DNA of 64,000 nucleotides, taken from an uncultured Prevotella sp. GTDB lineage: Bacteria > Bacteroidota > Bacteroidia > Bacteroidales > Bacteroidaceae. Each line of letters begins with the position of its first letter. The stretch's first letter is position 1. Shown piece after piece: positions 43,120 to 49,568 of the stretch. The stretch lies in NCBI GenBank assembly GCA_937922435.1, contig CAKZVT010000023.1, positions 41,360 through 105,359 of the forward strand. The letters are read 5' to 3'. The position numbers and the translations under genes are program-made. The notes under the pieces are model-generated. The model ran no database searches and had not been told where the DNA came from. It saw only the letters and a program-made list of their open reading frames with translations.

Positions 43120-44283
43120 TTATTCTGCGCAGATTACTTTCACTTCGTCAATGTAGAGCGTGCTGCCGATTGCGCCGCGGAACGACGCACCCTCGATGCT
43201 CGAGGTGAACACTACGGCGAGGCTGTAGCCTCCGTTTGCCAGCAGTTCGCGGTCTATTTCTTCGCTATACTCGAAGTCGACGGTGAACTCCGTCCAGTTG
43301 TCAACATCCGTAACGTCCGGGACTTGGGCCATTGCAACGATTTGCTTGCTGGTCTTCACGTCGTCGCCGTGCAGCACGAAAGCCGCCCCGTTATCGTCAT
43401 GGTTGCGGTAAAGCACGGCGTAAATGTCGCCCTTGTCGTAAGAATCGGGTATTGGCTTGCGGTTTCCGTCGACGCATTGGCCGGCCGACTTGTACTTGTA
43501 CCAGCCTGTAAACTGCAACGGCTCTTGGTAAAACGCGCGGCCGAAGCGTGTCGCCATCATTGCCCCTCCGTTAGGATTGAGCGCCTGGCTGGCGTCAAAC
43601 TCGCCTATGAAAAGGTTGCCGGCAGCTATGCCCATCGGGGCTATCGCCGTGCCAAGACTACCCGTGCTCTTTGTCTCGAGCTTCACGCCCATGCCGCGAT
43701 AGCCGTCAGCTACAGGAGCCGACGGGAAATCTTCAGGAGGCGTTGTGCCGCCGCCGAGCGCGGCTGTAAGGTAAAATCCGGAATTACCGGTAGCCCAGTT
43801 GCCAAGCCATTCGCCAGTCGACGACAGGTCGCTCCAAGCGTAATAGCCTCCGCCCATATCTCCTTCAACAAACCGGTAGTTCTCGAAGTTGTATTCGTTG
43901 ACGTTGTATGCCACGCGGAAGGTCACATTATACTTTCGCTGCCACGACCCGTCCTGCGACGTAACGGTATAGACAACGGCCTTGCCGTCGCTGAAATCAT
44001 GCACCGAACCGCTTTCGGGCGTTACCGTCGCACCCTCGGTGAGCCTGAATGTGGGTGCCATCTGCGACACGTCCGCGCCTTCCTTTACTTCAAAAGTGAT
44101 GTCGTCGGCGTCAGAGAGCACGTTCACGAGCGTGTCGCTCTCGGCGAAGAACACGTCGGTGGGATTGTCAAGGTGGACGTAAGCCTGCTCGATGTCGCAT
44201 TCGGCGTTAAGCGGTTCGTCCTTGAAGCAGGACGTAAGAGAGGTGCACAAGGCCGCTCCGAGCAGCAGGTGGTTGAACTTCAT
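43120..44283 (-). CDS. PCMD domain lipoprotein
   Basis: A 387-residue lipoprotein (lipobox ending Cys19, SLTSCFKD). An N-terminal cadherin/DUF-like sandwich (25-130) precedes a PCMD (putative carbohydrate metabolism) domain (about 135-387): YNFENYRFVEG, GWYKYKSAG, DIYAVLYRN and a final LYIDEVKVICA. PCMD proteins sit on the cell surface and are thought to bind glycans; no substrate is shown here. It is the first gene of the three-gene unit and has a good promoter at 44313-44343. Confidence 0.85.
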   Translation of the reverse strand: MKFNHLLLGAALCTSLTSCFKDEPLNAECDIEQAYVHLDNPTDVFFAESDTLVNVLSDADDITFEVKEGADVSQMAPTFRLTEGATVTPESGSVHDFSDGKAVVYTVTSQDGSWQRKYNVTFRVAYNVNEYNFENYRFVEGDMGGGYYAWSDLSSTGEWLGNWATGNSGFYLTAALGGGTTPPEDFPSAPVADGYRGMGVKLETKSTGSLGTAIAPMGIAAGNLFIGEFDASQALNPNGGAMMATRFGRAFYQEPLQFTGWYKYKSAGQCVDGNRKPIPDSYDKGDIYAVLYRNHDDNGAAFVLHGDDVKTSKQIVAMAQVPDVTDVDNWTEFTVDFEYSEEIDRELLANGGYSLAVVFTSSIEGASFRGAIGSTLYIDEVKVICAE

Positions 44284-44312
44284 ATATATAATATAATGTG
44301 AGAAATTGGGTG

Positions 44313-44343
44313 CAAAGGTATACGAAAAATCGTTTTAAGCAAA
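44313..44343 (-). promoter_or_regulatory. promoter of the PCMD-barrel-calycin unit
   Basis: On the minus strand TTTG (44340-44343), 19 bp, TACCTTTG (44313-44320) then C. Leader about 22 nt. Confidence 0.75.
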
Positions 44344-44435
44344 ATTTTAAGCCAATAAGTGTATAATTTTCAATGACTTTTTGCGGCAAGAGAAGCCCCT
44401 GCCAGCCAAAAGAGAAGCCCTGCCCGACTAAAGGG

Positions 44436-44470
44436 GAAGCCCCCTCCCGACCTCCCCGAGGGGAGGAGTG
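44436..44470. repeat. GGGGAGG element C15
   Basis: AAGCCCCCTCCC, GACCTCCCCGAGGGGAGGAG. With C16 it forms an inverted pair that encloses A12 and D4; it is also part of the large inverted repeat with C13. Confidence 0.82.
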
Positions 44471-44487
44471 CTGATTAGCCGGATTGC

Positions 44488-44568
44488 GAAAGACGGCAAA
44501 TTGCAATGCAAAAGGTGGCCTTTTACAAGCCAAAAGGCCACCTTTTGCAGGCTAAAAGACGGCATATT
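44488..44568. repeat. four-unit 22-bp array A12
   Basis: Units start at 44488, 44510, 44532 and 44554 with cores GACGGCA, GGTGGCC, GGCCACC and GACGGCA; units 2 and 3 are complementary. It lies between divergent genes (PCMD and dapB). Confidence 0.9.
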
Positions 44569-44599
44569 GGTAAGCTGTTGATTATCAACGGCTTATTTG

Positions 44600-44695
44600 G
44601 CCAATGTGGCCTATCGGGCTAATTGAGCCTAATAAGCCTGATAGGCCGGGCAAATAAGCCCTATTAGCCCGATGAGCCGGATGCGCCATTGCGGC
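44600..44695. repeat. GCCTAATAAGCC-type element D4
   Basis: GAGCCTAATAAGCCTGATAG and similar units. Joined to A12 by GGTAAGCTGTTGATTATCAA. Partner of D3 in the opposite orientation. Confidence 0.75.
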
Positions 44696-44720
44696 GAAAT
44701 GGCAGACAACGGCAAACCAG

Positions 44721-44752
44721 CTCCTCCCCTCGGGGAGGTCGGGAGGGGGCTT
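44721..44752. repeat. GGGGAGG element C16
   Basis: CTCCTCCCCTCGGGGAGG then GGGAGGGGGCTT, just upstream of the dapB promoter. Confidence 0.82.
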
Positions 44753-44820
44753 CCTCTTGGCCGGGAGTGGCTGTTTATCTTTTTTATTACATTTTATTTC
44801 CTCGTCTCCCCGATTTGCAT

Positions 44821-44828
44821 TACCTTTG
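44821..44828 (+). promoter_or_regulatory. -7 box for dapB
   Basis: TACCTTTG followed by C; leader about 20 nt. Confidence 0.65.
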
Positions 44829-44852
44829 CATTGGATTTAAATCTATTGTAAA

Positions 44853-45608
44853 ATGAAGATAGCATTGATAGGCTACGGCAAGATGGGCAAGATGATTGAG
44901 CAAATAGCCCGCGGCCGCGGCCATGACATTGTATGTATAATCGACGTTGACAACCAGCAGGATTTCGACTCGGTGGAGTTCGCATCGGCCGACGTCGCCA
45001 TAGAGTTCACCAACCCCACGGCGGCCTACGGCAACTACCTCAAGGCATGGGCTAAGGGCGTGAAGATAGTATCAGGCTCTACGGGATGGATGAAGGAGCA
45101 CGGCGACGACGTGCGCCGCCAGTGTACGGAGGGCGGCAAGACGCTCTTCTGGGCGTCCAACTTCAGCGTGGGCGTTGCCATATTCTCGGCTGTAAACCGC
45201 TATCTGGCGAAAATAATGAACGGCTTTCCGCAGTACGACGTGCGCATGGAGGAGACCCACCACGTGCACAAGCTCGACGCTCCGAGCGGCACGGCCATCA
45301 CGCTGGCCGAGGAAATAGTCGACGGACTCGACCGCAAGAGCGGCTGGGTAAAGGGCACACTGCTCGCGCCCGACGGCTCGCTGACGGGCCAGGCGGCCTG
45401 CAAAGCCGACGAGCTTGCCATAGACAGCATACGCCGCGACGAGGTTCCGGGCATACACACCATCAAATATGACTCCGAGGCCGACTGCATCACCATTACG
45501 CACGACGCCCACTCGCGCAAGGGTTTCGCCCTCGGCGCGGTGCTGGCCGCCGAATACACCAGGGAGCACAGCGGCCTGCTGACAATAGGAGACATGTTCA
45601 AGTTCTAA
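44853..45608 (+). CDS. dapB: 4-hydroxy-tetrahydrodipicolinate reductase
   Basis: A 251-residue DapB of the short Bacteroidota type, which reduces HTPA to tetrahydrodipicolinate in lysine and meso-diaminopimelate synthesis. The NAD(P)-binding GYGKMGKMIE is at residues 7-16, EFTNPTAA at 51-58, GSTGW at 75-79 and the active-site block ETHHVHKLDAPSGTA at 134-148 (His136, His137, Lys140). It is first in a same-strand run dapB-lepB-paralogue-wbqC, an order I recall from other Bacteroidota. A 260-bp E element separates it from lepB. Confidence 0.97.
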   Translation: MKIALIGYGKMGKMIEQIARGRGHDIVCIIDVDNQQDFDSVEFASADVAIEFTNPTAAYGNYLKAWAKGVKIVSGSTGWMKEHGDDVRRQCTEGGKTLFWASNFSVGVAIFSAVNRYLAKIMNGFPQYDVRMEETHHVHKLDAPSGTAITLAEEIVDGLDRKSGWVKGTLLAPDGSLTGQAACKADELAIDSIRRDEVPGIHTIKYDSEADCITITHDAHSRKGFALGAVLAAEYTREHSGLLTIGDMFKF

Positions 45609-45866
45609 TGAATGGAGAATTGAGAGTTGAGAATTGAGAATTATGATTACCTTTGTTAATTGATGGTTGAGACTTGGGAATTGAAAATTACGACTACCTT
45701 TTGTTGCAAACAGAGAACATACAGTAATATGTCTGTTAACCAAACGGCCAAAAACGAAAGTTCTCAACATCAAAAGTAATCATAATTTTCAATTCCAAAT
45801 TCTCCCTTCTCAATTAATAAGGGTAATCATAATTCTCCATTCCCAATTCTCAACTATCAATTAAAA
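45609..45866. repeat. AGAATTATGATTACC nested inverted element E3
   Basis: The largest of three: GAGAATTATGATTACC at the left, GGTAATCATAATTCTCC at the right, and a second inner pair (ACGACTACCTTTTG, CAAAAGTAATCATAATT). It fills the dapB-lepB gap. Confidence 0.82.
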
Positions 45867-45868
45867 AG

Positions 45869-47296
45869 ATGGAAAAGAAAAACCTTAATATGAAGAAGCA
45901 GTGGGCAAAGTGCATCACGGTGCTCGTGCTTTACCTCCTCTTCCTGCTCTGGGTGAAGAGCTGGCTGGGGCTGCTCGTTGTGCCGTTCATCTTCGACGTG
46001 TACATAACCAAGAAGATACGGTGGCAGTGGTGGAAAAACTCCGAGCCGCCAGTGCGCTTCATCATGTCGTGGGTTGACGCCATAGTGTTCGCCCTCGTGG
46101 CCGTTTACTTCATCAACCTGTTCTTCTTCCAGAACTACGTCATACCCTCGTCGTCGCTTGAGAAGTCGCTCCTTACGGGCGACTACCTCTTCGTAAGCAA
46201 GGTAAGCTACGGCCCGCGCATACCCGAGACACCGCTCACCATGCCGCTGACGCAGCACACGCTGCCCGTGCTGAAGTGCAAGTCGTACCTGGAATGGCCC
46301 AAGTGGGACTACCGCCGGGTGAAAGGCTTGGGGCATGTGGAGCTTAACGACATCGTGGTGTTCAACTATCCGGCCGGCGACACGCTCGTAAGCAACGAGC
46401 GTTACCAGGCCGCCGACTACTACCAGATGTGCTACTCGTTCGGCTCGCAGCTGCTCAACTACCAGCCGGAGATGGCCAAGCTCACGCCGCAGGAGCAGTA
46501 TGACTGGTACCAGAAGGTGTATGCCACTGGGCGGCAGTACATACTTGACAACCCGGGAGAGTACGGCAAGGTAATCACGCGGCCGACCGACCGCCGCGAA
46601 AACTACGTGAAGCGGTGCGTAGGTCTGCCGGGACAGACACTGCAAATAAAGAACCGCATTGTCTACCTTGACGGCAAACCGAACAAAGAACCCGACAATG
46701 TGCAGTACACATATTACGTGAAACTGCTACAGCCCATACCCGAAGAGATGCTCCAGGAGCTTGGCATCAGCATGGAAGACCTTACCAGCCTGAACCAAAG
46801 CGGCTGCATGCCGCTGACCAAACGGGCGGTCGACGCGCTCTCGAAGCGCAAGGACATCGTGGAGAGCATACGCCTCAACACCGACACAATAACGGGAGAC
46901 ATCTATCCGCTGAACGCCAACACGGGCTGGACACGCGACAACTACGGCCCTGTATGGATACCGAAGAAGGGCGAGTCGGTACGGCTGACGATGCAGAACA
47001 TAGCCGTCTACGAGCGGCCTATCCGCGTTTACGAGGGCAACGACCTGCAAGTGCGCGACGGAAAAATCTACATCAACGGCAAGCAAGCCGACCGATATAC
47101 GTTCAAGATGGACTATTACTGGATGATGGGCGACAACCGCCACAACTCGGCCGACAGCCGATATTGGGGCTTCGTGCCTGAAGACCACATCGTGGGCAAG
47201 CCCATCTTCATCTGGTGGAGCAGCGACCCCGACCGCGGCGGCTTCTCAGGCATACGCTGGAAGCGGCTGTTCAGGATGGTGGACGATATTAAATGA
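45869..47296 (+). CDS. lepB: signal peptidase I, long Bacteroidota form
   Basis: A 475-residue type I signal peptidase. Two N-terminal hydrophobic helices (about 15-45 and 68-88) anchor it in the inner membrane with the catalytic part outside. YVIPSSSLEKSLLTGD gives the nucleophile Ser96; ENYVKRCVGLPGQ gives the general base Lys248; MMGDNRHNSADSRYWGFVP is box E. The large insert between 105 and 240 is usual in this phylum. It cleaves signal peptides of exported proteins. An inactive-looking paralogue follows 122 bp downstream. Confidence 0.96.
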   Translation: MEKKNLNMKKQWAKCITVLVLYLLFLLWVKSWLGLLVVPFIFDVYITKKIRWQWWKNSEPPVRFIMSWVDAIVFALVAVYFINLFFFQNYVIPSSSLEKSLLTGDYLFVSKVSYGPRIPETPLTMPLTQHTLPVLKCKSYLEWPKWDYRRVKGLGHVELNDIVVFNYPAGDTLVSNERYQAADYYQMCYSFGSQLLNYQPEMAKLTPQEQYDWYQKVYATGRQYILDNPGEYGKVITRPTDRRENYVKRCVGLPGQTLQIKNRIVYLDGKPNKEPDNVQYTYYVKLLQPIPEEMLQELGISMEDLTSLNQSGCMPLTKRAVDALSKRKDIVESIRLNTDTITGDIYPLNANTGWTRDNYGPVWIPKKGESVRLTMQNIAVYERPIRVYEGNDLQVRDGKIYINGKQADRYTFKMDYYWMMGDNRHNSADSRYWGFVPEDHIVGKPIFIWWSSDPDRGGFSGIRWKRLFRMVDDIK

Positions 47297-47418
47297 TTTG
47301 GGGTTATGCGGTTATGAGGTTATAAGGTCTTACGGTTCCAATGCCTCATAGCCGCATGATTATAAAACTACAAACATACACCGTAAAACCCCATAACCGT
47401 AAAACCTCAAAACCGTAG
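47297..47418. repeat. GTTATGAGGTTATAAGG repeat F2
   Basis: GGGGTTATGCGGTTATGAGG at the left is mirrored by CCCCATAACCGTAAAACCTC at the right. It exactly fills the space between lepB and its paralogue. Confidence 0.75.
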
Positions 47419-48072
47419 ATGAAAAGTGCGCTCAAGTTTGTGATGGCGCTGACGGTCACAATCTTGCTGATGTTGGCTTTCCGCGCTTTGGTGTTCACCG
47501 TTTACACGGTAAGGGGCACGGCCATAGAGCCTGCCTACAAGGACGGCGACCGTGTGCTGGTGAACCGTTGGAGCTATGGCCTGCGCACGGGCGGCGGCGG
47601 AATGTTCGCCTACACGCGGTGGGCGGAGCGGCGCGCGGAGAAGGGCGAGCTTGTGGTGTTCAACTGTCCGCAGGACACGCTGCGCCCCGTAAGGCGGCGC
47701 GAGGTGATGGCCTACTACTGCACCGGCGTTCCCGGCGACACCGCAAGGGCATGGAGCGCAGCCCTCGCACTGCCCCGCCGGGGCGAGGCGGTGGCCGTAA
47801 CGAAGGACAACATCAAGCTAATCAGCCACATATATAATAGGTATGAGGGGCGCACGGCCGGCATACGCGGCAGCCAGCTGTACGTAGACGGCAGGCGGCA
47901 GGACTGCGCCGTGTTCAAGTATGACTACTACTGGCTCGCGCCGTCAAGCCCCGACGGAAGGCGCGACACCGCACGCGGCGTGCTCGTACCCGACAACCAC
48001 GTAATAGGAAGGGTGGTATTAAAAATTACATCCACACGAAATAAAACCGGCACCCACCACAAAACGACCTAA
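47419..48072 (+). CDS. S26 signal-peptidase homologue lacking catalytic Ser and Lys
   Basis: A 217-residue S26-fold protein with one N-terminal membrane helix (5-28). Its conserved boxes line up with LepB but are degenerate: VRGTAIEPAYKDGD replaces the IPSxS box, placing Ala35 at the nucleophile, and AYYCTGVPGD replaces YVKRCVGLPGD, placing Tyr at the general-base lysine. Box E (GDNRxNSxDSR) has become APSSPDGRRDTARG, while VLVPDNHVIGRV is kept. The frame is intact, so it is probably a maintained non-catalytic protein, perhaps a LepB partner. The final residues end in GGGGAGG element C17. Confidence 0.85.
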   Translation: MKSALKFVMALTVTILLMLAFRALVFTVYTVRGTAIEPAYKDGDRVLVNRWSYGLRTGGGGMFAYTRWAERRAEKGELVVFNCPQDTLRPVRRREVMAYYCTGVPGDTARAWSAALALPRRGEAVAVTKDNIKLISHIYNRYEGRTAGIRGSQLYVDGRRQDCAVFKYDYYWLAPSSPDGRRDTARGVLVPDNHVIGRVVLKITSTRNKTGTHHKTT

Positions 48073-48106
48073 CACCCACCCCAACCCTCCCCAAGGGAGG
48101 GAGCTT
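48072..48106. repeat. GGGGAGG element C17
   Basis: ACACCCACCCC, CCCTCCCCAAGGGAGGG, AGCTT, starting at the stop codon of the paralogue. It forms an inverted pair with C18; the 143 bp between them hold AT-rich DNA with no recognisable gene. Confidence 0.82.
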
Positions 48107-48218
48107 GAAATGACTTGTAAATAATATAAAAAGTCATGACTTAGGTCTTACTAACTACCAAAAAGAAAAGTATTACATCACATTAGCCCCCAATTTACTT
48201 TTTTTATAGCATTCCTGT

Positions 48219-48938
48219 ATGCGTAGCGATACATCTTCAAAAGGCAATCAAGCCCCCTCCCTTGGGGAGGGTTGGGGTGGGTGCCTATCCCAGACACTTC
48301 TTTCATCGGCCTATTTCGCCCCTATCCAGTGGTACCAGAAGCTCAACCGATACGACAAAGTGACGGTGGAAGCCTACGACAGCTTCATCAAGCAGACTTA
48401 CCGCAACCGCTGCATCATAGCCACCACGGCAGGAGTGCAGGCGCTGACCGTGCCCGTAGAGCGCGGCGCGGACGGCTTGACAACCGACGGCGCGCAGCCT
48501 TCGGGCAAGTGCCTGATGAAGGACGTGCGCATAAGCGACCACGGCAACTGGCGCCACCTGCACTGGAACGCGCTGCAAAGCGCCTACGGCGAGTCGCCCT
48601 TCTTCGAGTTTTACGCCGACGACGTGCGGCCGTTCTTCGAACGCAGGTGGAAGTATCTGTACGACTTCAACGCTGAAATATGCGCAAAAATGTGCGAATT
48701 AATCGGCCTTTCGCCCTGCGTCAGGCCGTCGGAAGAGTACCTCCCGGCTGACGACGGGCGGCTGACGGGCGTGGCCGACCTGCGCGACGCCATCCGCCCG
48801 AAGCACCCCCTGCCCGACCCCCTGTTCGCTCCGCGCCGCTATTACCAGGTGTACGAGGCGAAGCACGGCTTCCTGCCCAACCTCAGCATACTCGACTTGC
48901 TCTTCAACATGGGCCCCGAGAGCCTGCTGTATCTCTGA
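48219..48938 (+). CDS. WbqC-like family protein
   Basis: A 239-residue WbqC-family protein; members are found with envelope polysaccharide and dapB/lepB genes, and their activity is not established. The conserved start is LLSSAYFAPIQWYQKLNRYDKV (given here in part as LLSSAYFAPIQWYQ), followed by YRNRCIIATTAGVQALTVPV, NWRHLHWNALQSAYGESPFF and the C-terminal LPNLSILDLLFNMGPESLLYL core. The only start codon in frame before the conserved region is the ATG at 48219, so the protein begins with about 26 residues, of which QAPSLGEGWGG is encoded by element C18. Confidence 0.88.
   Translation: MRSDTSSKGNQAPSLGEGWGGCLSQTLLSSAYFAPIQWYQKLNRYDKVTVEAYDSFIKQTYRNRCIIATTAGVQALTVPVERGADGLTTDGAQPSGKCLMKDVRISDHGNWRHLHWNALQSAYGESPFFEFYADDVRPFFERRWKYLYDFNAEICAKMCELIGLSPCVRPSEEYLPADDGRLTGVADLRDAIRPKHPLPDPLFAPRRYYQVYEAKHGFLPNLSILDLLFNMGPESLLYL
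48250..48282. repeat. GGGGAGG element C18, inside the wbqC 5' end
   Basis: AGCCCCCTCCC, TTGGGGAGGG, TTGGGGTGGGTG, read in frame near the wbqC N-terminus. Confidence 0.85.
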
Positions 48939-49010
48939 CAATGAAACGGCAATATACTGTTCATCCGCAGTTCGTGCGGATGGAACATAAGTTCTATTAA
49001 TGAAAATATC

Positions 49011-49161
49011 CTACTATAATCCAGGCAGTCGGTAATTGTCATGCCGCACCCCGATGCGGCATCCAGAAAACATCCAAAGCTTCAAACGGTGCAGGCGGCA
49101 TACACTGGATGCCGCATCGGGGTGCGGCATGACAATTACCGACCGCCTGGATTATAGCAGG
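49011..49161. repeat. inverted repeat B6 (GTCATGCCGC variant)
   Basis: Arms CTACTATAATCCAGGCAGTC onward (49011-49067) and the matching right arm (49106-49161) hold a variant in which CATTCCGC has become CATGCCGCACC with compensating changes in both arms. A CATCCGCAGTTCGTGCGGATG hairpin (48962-48982) precedes it. Confidence 0.85.
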
Positions 49162-49200
49162 TTTACACATATTGGAAAGCCAAATAGTATATTGTAAACA

Positions 49201-49231
49201 AGCTTCCTCCCTTTGGGAGGGTTGGGGTGGT
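49201..49231. repeat. GGGGAGG element C19
   Basis: AGCTTCCTCCC, TTTGGGAGGG, TTGGGGTGG, directly before array A13. Confidence 0.78.
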
Positions 49232-49236
49232 GTCAG

Positions 49237-49317
49237 CAATGACGGCCTTTCACCCTGCAAAAGACCATGTTTCACCCTGCAAAAGGCCGTCTTTTACAAG
49301 CTAAAAGACGGCCTTTT
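49237..49317. repeat. four-unit 22-bp array A13
   Basis: Units start at 49237, 49259, 49281 and 49303 with cores GACGGCC, GACCATG, GGCCGTC and GACGGCC; units 3 and 4 form a perfect hairpin. The right flank is GTCTGGCAGTCAA, the inverted form of the TTGACTGCCAGAC leader. B6, C19 and A13 account for most of the 630 bp before pnp. Confidence 0.9.
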
Positions 49318-49518
49318 GCAGGGCGTTTCGCAACCGTCTGGCAGTCAAGAGGTTACGCACGGCGGCGCAACCGGCGGCATTGCATTGTGGAAGCAACCGC
49401 CGTCGGCGCACACGGTTTTATACTGTGCCGACCGTGGAAACGCCTGCAAACAAGGTGAAAAAATGACAATTTAATGCAGTTTTAATGGCAAAGAGCGTTG
49501 TGTTCGGCAAAAAATGTT

Positions 49519-49526
49519 TACCTTTG
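49519..49526 (+). promoter_or_regulatory. -7 box for pnp
   Basis: TACCTTTG, with GTTG 18 bp upstream as a weak -33 element. Leader about 36 nt, T-rich. Confidence 0.6.
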
Positions 49527-49568
49527 GCGAGATTTTTTTGATGTAAAAAGATATTTTTTGATTTTTAG

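Noticed and set aside
47419..48072. Pseudogene status for the second S26 protein
   Set aside because: The frame is intact with normal codon use and preserved outer motifs, so a maintained non-catalytic protein fits better than decay.
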